NCBI RefSeq assembly: GCF_032362555.1
Contig: NC_083528.1
Location: forward strand, 1,364,001-1,428,000
Origin: Amyelois transitella
Lineage: Eukaryota > Arthropoda > Insecta > Lepidoptera > Pyralidae
Direction: 5' to 3'
Length of the DNA: 64,000 nucleotides
Part shown: piece by piece, positions 49,726 through 60,900 of the stretch
Numbering within the stretch: position 1 is the stretch's first letter
Layout of the letters: every line of letters starts with the position of its first letter
Translations under genes and position numbers: made by a program
Notes under the pieces: model-generated
Databases searched by the model: none
What the model saw: the letters and a program-made list of their open reading frames with translations, nothing else
Told to the model about the DNA's origin: nothing

Positions 49726-50035
49726 TCATTCATTCATTCAGGTCATTCAACACTACATTTATAGAATTCCTCTCATAACTTGTACCACACAAACTCCCAC
49801 AGGCATCTTCATTAAGGAAACTGCTCAGTTCGGGCGGGAATAGCATTTAACAGCATGTTATTAAGGTTCAAATTGCTGTAATAGATTTGGCGCTGTACCA
49901 ATATGTCGAAAGTAATTACGTTTTAGGCTATAGCGCTTGGTAAAGTCAACTTTTGTTGAGAATACTTATTTTCCTATACAACATATCTTGCAAAACTTTT
50001 TTTGGGTTTAAAAATTTAAACCATGTGGTTTCCAG

Positions 50036-50202
50036 CATTTTAGAATAGAACCACTATGAATGACGTAAAAGGCGATTAAAGTAAAGGCTAATAAACTTTG
50101 AATTCTTCTTGTAGGCGATGGGCTAACAACCTGTCACTATTTGTATCTCAATTCCGTCATTAAGCCATTTTCCTGAACGTGGCCAATCAGGATTTCCAAG
50201 AT
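50036..50202 (+). mobile_element. S1, old diverged copy
   Basis: GACGTAAAAGGCGATTAAAG and CAACCTGTCACTATTTG visible. Confidence 0.65.
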
Positions 50203-50435
50203 GAGGATGGGCGCGGCTTTAAACTATCACAAAGTCAATGATCATTGAAATGTACCCACAAAAAAAGAAAAAACTAAAATATATCAAAACATCGTATGAG
50301 CCGACGCCAACAATATTTATTTATTAAATAATAAATGTAATAATAAATTACCCTCTTGGTCACGAGGTATCCCATGACCAGCTGGAGACAAAGAAGTTTC
50401 AAAATATGTTAAAAAATAATAAAGAAATTAATGTG

Positions 50436-50572
50436 ATATTATTTCGTAGCATCTCGTAGTCGATACAATATCGCATTATCGTAGCTTGATGCTACGCAAC
50501 TATTGAGCTACAAACATTTCTATGGTCTCCTTGCTACGCATTTATCTACGAAGCTTGCTACGAAATTAATAT
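50436..50572. repeat. palindromic mini-element with GTAGC repeats
   Basis: Ends ATATTATTTCGTAGCA and TGCTACGAAATTAATAT are inverted; the inside repeats GTAGC/GCTAC at least six times. Confidence 0.6.
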
Positions 50573-51094
50573 TGTTAACACAGGGATACGAAATTTTGTA
50601 AAAAAAAAAAAATAAAATAAACAACACTGAACTCATTTTTTGAGGGAGTTGCTTCGTTTTTTTTTTTAAATGGATATAAGTTTCTTAAAAAATTCTTCTA
50701 CTCATTTTGATGCCTAAAAAGAGTCGTACATTTTTACGTTCGTCGACATTATATTAATATTTTTAAAAAATATCATATTTTCATCTACAATAATCATCAT
50801 AAACACAAGCTATTAAATAATAAATAGCCACTTAGTAGATGAAAAAGATTTTTCTCACTAAAAACATAACGATGTAGGTATTTGGGCGTTGTGAATCAAG
50901 GAAAATAATTCCTTTAAAAAGGATTTCCTTAAAAAGCCTTCCCGTTAAAGGTTATACAAGCAATTTATTAAGAAACGCGTAGGATAAACCTCTTGTGACG
51001 ACAATTGGAGTAAGTACTTATACCTAGTTGCAATGAAAATGTCATTAATATTTTTTTACAAAGACTAATGTAGGCTACATTAGTCTTTGTAAAA

Positions 51095-51186
51095 TAAATA
51101 TTATACAGAACAAAATACACAGATTGAGTTAGCCTCGACGTAAATTCGAGACTTGTTCTAATAGATACTTACTTAACGATACTTTA
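51095..51186 (-). mobile_element. tSINE-A 3' fragment
   Basis: No tRNA-like part. Confidence 0.72.
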
Positions 51187-51308
51187 TCACTTAATATTAT
51201 AAAGTCCCCCCTATTTTGTGTGTATGTATGCGCTAATCTCGGAAAGTTGTAGACAGATTCAAGATTGAAATGTTGTACAGTGAGCTTCCTGAAGAAGGTT
51301 TATAAAGC

Positions 51309-51365
51309 AAGAGATGGAGTGGTCCTATTCTTTTTTGTATTGGTGCCGGGAACCACACGGCACTA
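51309..51365 (-). mobile_element. S1 head fragment
   Basis: First 57 bp of the element only. Confidence 0.75.
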
Positions 51366-51651
51366 CAGCCTGAACCTGGAAAGATTTGTCTTTCTCCGAC
51401 AATCGTGTCTCCTTTGCACCACACGATTCTAACACAATTATTTACACCTAAAAAGCTGCTTTAAAGTTCCCTTGAAATAAGGTTTCTCGAGGGATTTCAT
51501 TCGTGTCGTGTTATGACCGTCCCAAGAGCCAGTCAGTCCACTCACAAACACACCTAAATTGGCTAAGTTAAGTTTTTCTTACCTAACTTATTTTATACTT
51601 TTCTTAAAAAATAAAACTTTATAATATTTTTAATTTTATTTAACACAAAAG

Positions 51652-51789
51652 GTCATGTGTAGAGTTACCTGAAACCGCCGAGCTTGCATGAAGAGAGTAA
51701 TTATTGTGGATGAAGCGAAGTGGCTAGTGGAAAGGTGTAGTCTCTGCCTTTCTCAGAGAAAATGGCGTGATTTTATGTATGTATGTATG
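51652..51789 (+). mobile_element. LTG 3' fragment
   Basis: Diverged near the end. Confidence 0.72.
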
Positions 51790-52003
51790 CTCGATATATG
51801 ACGTGAAACGTATAATTTGACGTCATATATCGTCATAATTTATTTATGAATAAACACCTTCCTGGATCAAGGAAAAAAATTACGGGATCAAATTTTTCTT
51901 TATATAAAAAATTAAATAAAAGTGAATGGTTAGAAAAGTGAACTTAGCCAATTATTATTTTACGACTAAAATTGTAATACTTATGTATATTTCACACATA
52001 AAA

Positions 52004-52300
52004 GGGTGCCGTGTGGTTGCCGGCACTTAAGATGAGAACCACTCGATCTATTACCCTTCGGATGTCGTGAAAGGCGACCTCAGAAATAGGCACATCATCT
52101 AGTGCAAGTTTCAGATTGTAAAAGGCAATTAAGGAATTTATATACATGTATATATACGTCTATGTCCCTTGCGGGGAAGACAGAGCCAATAGTATTCAAG
52201 AGACTGAAAGGCCACGTTCAGCTGTTTGGCTTAATGACAGAATTGAGATTCAAATAGTAAGATGTTGCTAGTCCATCGCCTAAAAAAACCTAAGTAAGTA
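52004..52300. mobile_element. two diverged S1 pieces, head to head
   Basis: A plus-strand head piece (52004-52090) and a minus-strand copy (52150-52300). Confidence 0.65.
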
Positions 52301-52898
52301 TATATACCTATCCCTCTAAGTTTATCTCTGTCTATTCCGTTATATATAAACACGTGTAATGAGATGTTTTATTAATAGGTTTTTTAAGAAAATTGTAATT
52401 TAGTGTAAAATTTTTGTCCTTAATGTTATTAGATCGGATTCCAGGAAAAAAATCCTAATACATAATTACATACGCATAGATAGCTAACGTTCGTAGAAAA
52501 TTTTGGATTACCAAGAAGTTTATATTAACTGTGACATAGGTATTTTTCCTCAAGGTTGTTATTGGATACTTATAATAAGTTTTCCAAGAAAAAAAATATA
52601 TTAAACTTATAACATACAAATAAGGTTCTTTGAAAATTTAGTATTTCTAAGAAGAAAATATAATTTCTTATATTGACTAAAAGTTGATTGGTAAAGTAAT
52701 TTATTTTCTAAGAAAATAACGCGGGAAAATGTTTTCTTCTGGCAGAAAATAAAATATATCGAGAAGTATTTGAAGAGTTTCTTAAATTAATTGCAAAAAA
52801 GATCCCTTATCATTTCATTATGATAAATGCTTAGATGAATCCGCTTCAAAATTGCATAGCATGATGTTGACAAACATAATAATTCGTTTTTAGCTATA

Positions 52899-53061
52899 AT
52901 AAATAATACGAGACAAACTACACAGATTGAGTTAGCCTCGAAGTAAGTTCGTGTTACTCGATACAAACTCAACGATACTATATTTTATAATAAATACTTA
53001 TATAGATATACATCCAAGACCCAGGCCAATAAGAGAAAGTTATTTTCTCATCATGCCTTTG
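52899..53061 (-). mobile_element. tSINE-A, head truncated
   Basis: Ends before the B box. Confidence 0.8.
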
Positions 53062-53104
53062 CGCTTTTTGTCACACACTATTTGATATTGATTGATTGAG
53101 ATTG

Positions 53105-53219
53105 ATTGATGATTAATCTCAATTCTATCATTAAGCCAAATAGCTGAACGCCAACGACTGTTGGCTTTGACTATCCCGCAAGGGATATAGACGTGACCAT
53201 ATGTATGTATGTATGTATG
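53105..53219 (+). mobile_element. S1 3' fragment
   Basis: Tail of four TATG units. Confidence 0.72.
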
Positions 53220-53477
53220 ACCTCTTAAACCAGGTAAGTTTAAGTGTTAATGTAAGTAGGTTAAAATATTTATTTTTAACTTCGTATTTATGCCGTGGCG
53301 TGGTTTGAACTCATAATACTATTCTAATAATATACATTCACAGTTGTAATCGATAGAATAACGTAAGGTTGATTACGGCAATATACATAAATCTCATAGT
53401 ACTGAAAGAAAATATATATATCTTTGCGATATAAGTGTGGATTTTACACACAGTAATTTTTTCATCATCATAATTAT

Positions 53478-53560
53478 GTGGTCACCGGCACTTAAATAAG
53501 TCCACTAGCTCTCTTTCCCATGGATGTCGAAGGCGACTAAGGGATAGGCAAATAAACTTG
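53478..53560 (+). mobile_element. S1 5' fragment, diverged
   Basis: Head and GATGTCG.AGGCGACTAAGG. Confidence 0.62.
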
Positions 53561-53835
53561 GTAGGGTTTAAGATTATCAAAGAAGCATGTTACAATTTTA
53601 TTTCTCACAACACATTTGCCGGTCAGACAAAAATGTAGTGATCCGTGTCGGGTATGACAGAACTATTTTATATTCAAATACGGAAATTTCAAATATCGCG
53701 CACCGTAATAGAGGTGGCCATTTTGAATTATTCATGAAATGTCTATGCGTGAAGGCTTTGTATGCTTTATTTGTGGCATACTAGCTGTTGTCTGCATCTT
53801 TGTACACGTTTGTCCCTCTAATCCATATATACATA

Positions 53836-54104
53836 CACTAGCTGGGCCCGCGACTCCGTCCGCGTGGAATAGTTATTTTAGGCATCATTGAAGCCCTCAA
53901 GGTTGAATAATTTTCCCCGTTTTTTCACATTTTCCACTATTTCTACGCTCCTTATAGTTGCAGCGTGATGTAATATAGCCTAAAGCCTTCCTCGATAAAT
54001 GGTCTATTCAACACAAAAAAAAAATTCAGTTCGCGAACCAGTAGTTCCTGAGATTAGCGCGTTCAAACAAACACTCTTCAGGGTTATAATATTAGTAAAG
54101 ATAT
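53836..54104 (-). mobile_element. Helitron-like, full length
   Basis: Upstream of the Cadps start. Confidence 0.76.
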
Positions 54105-54105
54105 A

Positions 54106-54252
54106 TAAAATCACGTCTATATCCCTTGTTAGGTAGACAGAGACAAAAGTCTTCAAAAGACTGAAAGGCCACGTACAGCTGTTTAGCTTTATAATTGAAT
54201 TGAGATTCAAATAGTGACAGGTTGCGCATCGCTTACAAGAAGAATCCTAAGT
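54106..54252 (-). mobile_element. S1, head truncated
   Basis: Directly after a Helitron-like copy. Confidence 0.74.
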
Positions 54253-54571
54253 AGGTACTTATAATATACCTATAGACGATGCATATTCGACCACGGTTCA
54301 AGATCTATGTGGATGGATGGAATACGATTATAAGAATTTTTTTGTTATTTTGTGAGAAAGGTGAATGTACTTCAACTTGTTTGTTTCTGTAAGTTACTTC
54401 TTTGTTTCTTACCCATAATATTAGTTTTTTTATTTTAATATAAACCAATTTAGTTGAAATGAAGACAGTCAAGATTTTATTTTGTTATATTTATAAGAAT
54501 TCCTTGCCAAATACTGTAAGAGGTGTACTACTACCGTTGTATTTTTGGCGTAAATAAATAAATAAATAATA

Positions 54572-54742
54572 AAATCTATATTTGTAAATTGGCGTCCGGT
54601 GAAAATGCTGCAGTGTAGTTTGTTCCGTCGCTTTTTCTACAGTTGCGCTTTGGAAGCGGCTATAATTAAGACTACTGTAGCATTCATTATTCTTAAGTTA
54701 TGTAGACGCCATACCTTTTGTACCTATATTATATTACGAAAA
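54572..54742 (+). mobile_element. M1, full length
   Basis: Directly before an LTG fragment and the Cadps start exon. Confidence 0.68.
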
Positions 54743-54765
54743 TAAATCTATCTAAAATATAAATG

Positions 54766-54858
54766 TATGCAAAGATCGTGGCAAGTGGAAAGAGGTAGTC
54801 TCTGCCTACCCCTCCGGGAAAGAGGCGTGGTTTTATGTATGTACGTATGTATGTATGT
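54766..54858 (+). mobile_element. LTG 3' fragment beside the Cadps acceptor
   Basis: Tail of several TATG units ends about 28 bp before the exon. Confidence 0.78.
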
Positions 54859-54892
54859 AAATAAATCTATGTCTATTTGTTTCAGAACCAAG

Positions 54893-54962
54893 ATGATCGA
54901 CCCCAGCTCCTCAGAGGAAGACAGTGATGATGAACATAAGAAGCAACCAGCCAAATTACCAG
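54893..54962 (+). CDS. Cadps: Cadps coding exon 1 (start)
   Basis: Acceptor tttgtttcag at 54876-54885, 7 bp of leader, then ATG and 23 acidic codons; donor G|GTCAGT, phase 1. An LTG tail ends about 28 bp before the acceptor AG. Confidence 0.88.
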
Positions 54963-57900
54963 GTCAGTCCACAGGTTCCCAGTTGCACCCTGCAAGCAAC
55001 CACCCAATAAGTAATTACTAGGGTTGCCAACACAAATTCAAAATTTTTATTATATTATTTAACTAGAGGCCGCCCGCGACTTCGTCCGCATGGAAACCCT
55101 ATTAATCCCGCGGGAACTCTGGGATAAAAAGTAGCCTATGTGTTATTCTGGGTCTTTAGCTACCTACATACCAAATTTCATGGTAATCGGTTCAGTAGTT
55201 TTTGCGTGAAAGAGTAACAAACATCCATACATCCATACAAACTTTCGCCTTTATAATAGTAGTAGGATTAGGTATACCTATTTATTATTAGTACAGTTCA
55301 GAAATTATAAATTTTTATTCATTATTATAGGATACTACTTCATATCGCTTAATAATTGTCATATCTTTTTGTTTCACAACATTGGTTGACGTCAAATAAA
55401 TTAGGGAAATCCGAAATTCTCCCAAAAAAAAGTTTCGAAAGAAATTTCAATCTCCCATACACTCAGAATGTTTTCATTATTTATATACATTTTTAAATTT
55501 AACTCAGAATATTTTACATAAGTTCAATTTACGTGTACTTTTAATCGAGCTTGTTTGAATTTAACATAATCACGTCTATATCCCTTGCGGGGTAGACAAA
55601 GCCAACCCTATTGAAAAGACTGATAGGCCACGTTCAGCTGTTCGGGTTAATGATGGAATTGAGATTCAAATAGTGAAAGGTTGCTAGACTGTCGCCTAAA
55701 AGAAGAATTCTAAGTAATCCTTCATCTTTTGGGGGCGGGAACCACACGGCACCAATGGAATAAAAGAACCAATAGGAAATAGTGATTCATTTATTTAAAT
55801 AAAATCGGGTTAGAATAGAATAGAATAGATTTATTTTCAAAATTGGATACAAGGTATCACTTATTGAGGAAACTTAAATCTAATTGTAACTACTAAAAAA
55901 TGTACTATGCTTCATATTTAAATTACAGTTATGAACAGTACACTTACAATTTTCCTGTAGTCCCAATGGAAATAAATTCTAATTGTAGTACGGTCACGCA
56001 AAAATAATTGGTTTCTAACTTACCGACGACGTGGTCAATATATAGCCTTTACTTATACGTACATACATAATCACGTCTATATTCCTTGCGGGACAGACAG
56101 ACCCAAGACATCCAAGACAGCCAAGACAAGACAGAGTCTTGAAAGACTGATAGATCACGATCAGCTGTTAAGCTTAATGATAGAATTGAGATTCGTATAG
56201 GTTCACAGGTTGCTAGCCCGTCACCTAAAAGGATCCTAAGCTTATAAGCCTCTACCTTAGCCGCCTTTTACGACATCCTTGAGAAAGAGATGGACTGGTC
56301 CTATTCTTTTTCTATTGGTGCCGGGAACCACACGGCACATAACATAAAATAACTTCCTTTGAGTATCCCGCAACTAACCTCAATCCCTACTTTTCATTTC
56401 AGTGGGTACCAACTCAAAGAAATGAACTAAGGTAGTTTGTTACATACAAATAGAATTTGTAATAAGCAATCTAAATATATAAAGGAGGTCATTGACTGAT
56501 ACAACAATGCACAAACCGCTGAGACCAGATATTTGAAATTTGGGCATGTAGATTCCTTATGTGGTCTAAGAGTGCATTATGAAAGGATTTCCCGAAACTC
56601 GCGTTGATACGAACTAGCATAGCTAGATTTGACTTTTTAAGGTTAAAAAACAAATAAAAGTTTTACAAATTATAATGAAGAGAGAGATATATTATAATAG
56701 TTCCCAATTCCTATATCTTTTTTACGATAGCGTATTTCCAATTGCATTCTCAGCCCACGTAATAATAATAACACTACATACTCGTATTAAAAATTCTTCC
56801 ACATGATTTGACAATGATTTTCGTTTAAAAAATTCAGCAGATTTACTGTGCAACGATTTCTTCAAACATTTACTGTGTAAGGATTTAAAAATATTTCACT
56901 GTCAATTGATTGGGCAGATTCACTAAGTTTGGCAAAGATTCACTGAGGAATGACTTTGCAAAGCTTCACTGAGTAAGAATTTGGCAAAGATTTTCTGTGA
57001 AACGATTTGGTAAAGAGTCACTGAACAATGATTTCCAAAGACTCACTGGGTAACATTTAGGCAAAGATTCACTACGATTTGGTAAAGATTCACTGAACAA
57101 CGATTTCCAAAGACTCACTGGGTAACATTTAGGCAAAGATTCACTACGATTTGGTAAAGATTCACTGAACAACGATTTCCAAAGACTCACTGGGTAACAT
57201 TTAGGCAAAGATTCACTACGATTTGGTAAAGATTCACTGAGTTCGATTTGGCAAAGATTCACTGTTTAACGATTTGGCAAAGATTCACTGAGTAACGATT
57301 TGGCAAAGATTCAGTGAGTAACGATTTGGCAAAGATTCAGTGAGTAACGATTTGGCAAAGATTCAGTGAGTAACGATTTGGCAAAGATTCACTGCGATTT
57401 GGCAAAAATTCACTGAGTAACGATTTGGTAAAGATTTTCTGTGAAACGATTTGGCTCTCTGCCTGACTTTTTTCCGTCCTGAAAATTGCATCAGTCAACT
57501 CCTATGGGATCCATAGAAACAAGTAGTACTTTTTTAACTAAATTACATACATACATACGTCTATATCCCTTGTGGGGTAGACAGAGAGTCTTGAAAAGAC
57601 TGATAGGCCACGTTAAGCTTTTTGGCTTGATGATAAAATTGAGATTCGAATAGTGACGGCTAAACTTAATAAAATAGCTTCAAATATACTGAATGTTAAC
57701 CAAGAGTTTTTTAATTGACATTCCTATTTAAGATTTCTCCAACATCATCTTACTTTGACGTGATGAACAAGGAATCATCTCTGCAGAATATACTTTCAAA
57801 TAAAAACTGGAATTAAGAAAATTGGTTTATCAATTATTAAAAACAACTAACGAATTAAAACAGAAGGTTCTCATCATTTGTTTTAAAGTCCGTTAACAAC

Positions 57901-60900
57901 TATTGTTTCATGGTTTTTAACGTAATTACAAAGTTCTTCCATTATCGGCATTATGAATATTAATTATTTATTAATTGGACTCGATCGTTAATGAACGGGA
58001 GATAATCTGGTTTAAAAGTCCATTGTGTCTGAAACGAAACAAGACCGTTTAAGAATTTGCGTTAAATTAAGAGGCATCTAAGTTACTTATGAAATTAATT
58101 ATCGCTGTTTCGCTTTATATATATATATGATATATGACGTAGCGCATGCCAAGCTAGCCCCAATGGTCTAGTAGCTATTGCGACATCTTATTTATAACTT
58201 ACCACTTGTAATATGTTGTAATTTGAATCTATCGTTAAGCCAAACAGCTGAACGTGGCCTGTCAGTCTTTACAAGACTGTTGGCTCTGTCTACCCCGCAA
58301 GGGATAGGTATAGACGTGATTATATGTACGTATGTATTTACCACTTGTATAGTTACGTAATTCCCTTCCCCGTGGGAATTTCGGGAAATCGTAAACTACA
58401 TAAGGAACCTACATGCTTAAATTTCAAATATCTTGATTCAGTACGTTGTTGTATCAGTCAATGCCCTCCTTTATATATTTAGATTGCTTATTCCAAATTC
58501 TATTTGTATGTAACAAACTAACTTGGTTCATTTCATTGAGTTGGTACCCACTGAAATGAAAAGTAGGGATTGGGATTAGTTGCGGGATACTCAAAGTAAG
58601 TTATTTCAAGTTATGTGCCGTGTGGTTCCCGGCATAAATAGAAAAAAGAATAGGACCAGTCCATCTCTTTCCCATGGATGTCGTAAAAGGCGAAAGGGAT
58701 AGGCTTATAAACTTGGGTTTCTTCTTTTAGAATCTCTCTATCTCAATTCTATCTTAAAGCCAAATATCTGAACGTGGCCTATCAGTTTTTACAAGACTGT
58801 TGGCCCTGTCTACCCCGCAACGGATATAGACGTGATTATATGTATGTAAGTAATATCAAGTATATACCTATTACAGCAACATAAGTTCACAGTGAGATCG
58901 TAATGGTTTATTTCTGTACAGTAGTGCCCCCCGGGTCGATCGCGGGCGGCCGGCCCTCAGTCCGGGGGAAGCCGGAGTTGCCGCGAGGGTCTACTGCTGG
59001 TCTTCCAGGCAAGTAATTTGAGTACTAGACTTTAGAGCTTTTAGCCAAGAAATTCTTTTATCTTTCTTTTTCTTTTCAAAAGTGCCGTTTGGTTCCCGAC
59101 ACCAATAGACAAAATAAGAATAGGACCACTCCATGTCATTCCTATGGATGTCGTACGAAGCGACTAAGGGATAGCCTTATAAACTTGGGATACTTCCTTT
59201 AGGCGACAGGCTAGCAACCTGTCACTATTTGAAGTGAGGCAAGTAATTTGAATAAATAAATAATTTCTTATGGTTCATTCACAGTTCCTTCATTTTTAAA
59301 ATTTTTTTTTCAAATAAATTTAAAGATTGACAATTATATAAATATTATAATTAAATCAAATTAAAACTAAAGCTAAAACTACTTATAAAAAGAAAGAAAA
59401 AGATACTTACAAACTAATTAATTTAAAACTAAAACTACTTATAAAAATAAAGAAATAATTAATTAATTAATTAATAATTAAGAAATAAATAATTTCTTTA
59501 TTTCTATATCAACTTAGATCAAACATATTTGTGACCGGGATCTCCTTTTAAGTAAGGAATTACCTGCGTTAGGAGATCCCGCTCTTCAATAGCGACAAGT
59601 ATTTAAGTTTATGTATTACATCGTTAAAGCTAAATTATTATTAATAGTACAAATTGCCGTGTGGTTCCCGGCGCCAATAAAAAAAAAAATAGGACCACTC
59701 CATGTCATTCCCATGGATGTCGTAAAAAGCGACTAAGGGATAGGCTTGTAGGGATCACACTTGTAAATAATATTAATGTGAATAAATAAAATTATAACTT
59801 TTTAGTAACAAACGGACAACCTATATCAATCACTACTCATACGCGGAACTCTTTCGTCCTGCCATAAATTCGGCGGACAAGTAAAATGAAAAAATGACAG
59901 TTTGACAAGTTGCAGATTTTTTGAATTCCAAAAAATTAATTGTATTGTTTGTTTTTGTGCGGCTTACAAACAAACAATATATAAAAATAATGTAATTGTA
60001 TAATTTGTGATTGATAATAAAACCCTTTCTTGCTCTTACTGGACTGATTTTGTTGTTGATTTAAAAAAAATCTACGGAAGGAAATTCATGGATAAAATGT
60101 ACATACATACAAACATAAAGTCACGCCTTTTTCCCGGAGGGGTAGGCAGAGACTACATCTGTCCACTTGCCACGATCTCTGCATACTTCTTTCGCTTCAT
60201 CCACAATCATAACTCTCTTCATATTCTATTTATATCTAATCTATTTCATTTATAAGGGAAAAGTTTTGCAATTAAAGAATTTCCACTTCGCCGGACTCAA
60301 ATATAAGTTGAGTGTTCCAACTTACCTTTGTAGTTCAGTCTTTACTTTCATTGTTTGTTGTGTCTTTGTGGTTGCCATTTATTGAAATAGTTGCATTGCA
60401 ATTCAAAATTAAAGGATTTGCTGTGTGAGGTAGCTCACTATCTACTTTTTTAAATTATATCGGATCTAAGTCGCACATGTAGTTCAATTTTTTTTTAGAT
60501 TTTATGGTAACGTTTTGATTTTCCGGAAGATAGCTTAAGGGAAATTTAATGTTCTGTATTTACACACGGTAAACAGACCATTTCTCAAATACAGGATCTT
60601 CATTTTACCTTACTTCTAATTGTCATGAAGTTAATTACTCTATTATTAAGATGATGACAATGGTCAAAGGCATACCCCGGGCTTCTCTCCAGAACGGTGA
60701 GGATGCAACCGGGACTAAAGCCAGGAGGAAGAAGACTTATCACTTAATGCAATTAACGTCTAAAAAACGCCTTGACATTCTAAAATATCCCCTAGTTTTT
60801 TCAAGTTTATGACAACTTTTTTAAACTAAAGTTCTAACTTTCTTAACATAAAGCAATAATAATAAAAATCTACAAATTTTGTCCCTTATCATGAAGTCGA

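Larger units (their letters stand above)
46283..54885. other. probable Cadps 5' intron or upstream DNA
   Basis: Repeats as listed. Unassigned AT-rich DNA at 46290-46820, 50570-51090 and 52310-52890. Confidence 0.45.

Noticed and set aside
56966-57262. 98-codon repetitive protein ([14 protein letters not shown] repeats, minus strand)
   Set aside because: It is the minisatellite read in one frame.
56870-57455. CRISPR-like array
   Set aside because: Repeats adjoin without unique spacers, and the DNA is an insect intron.
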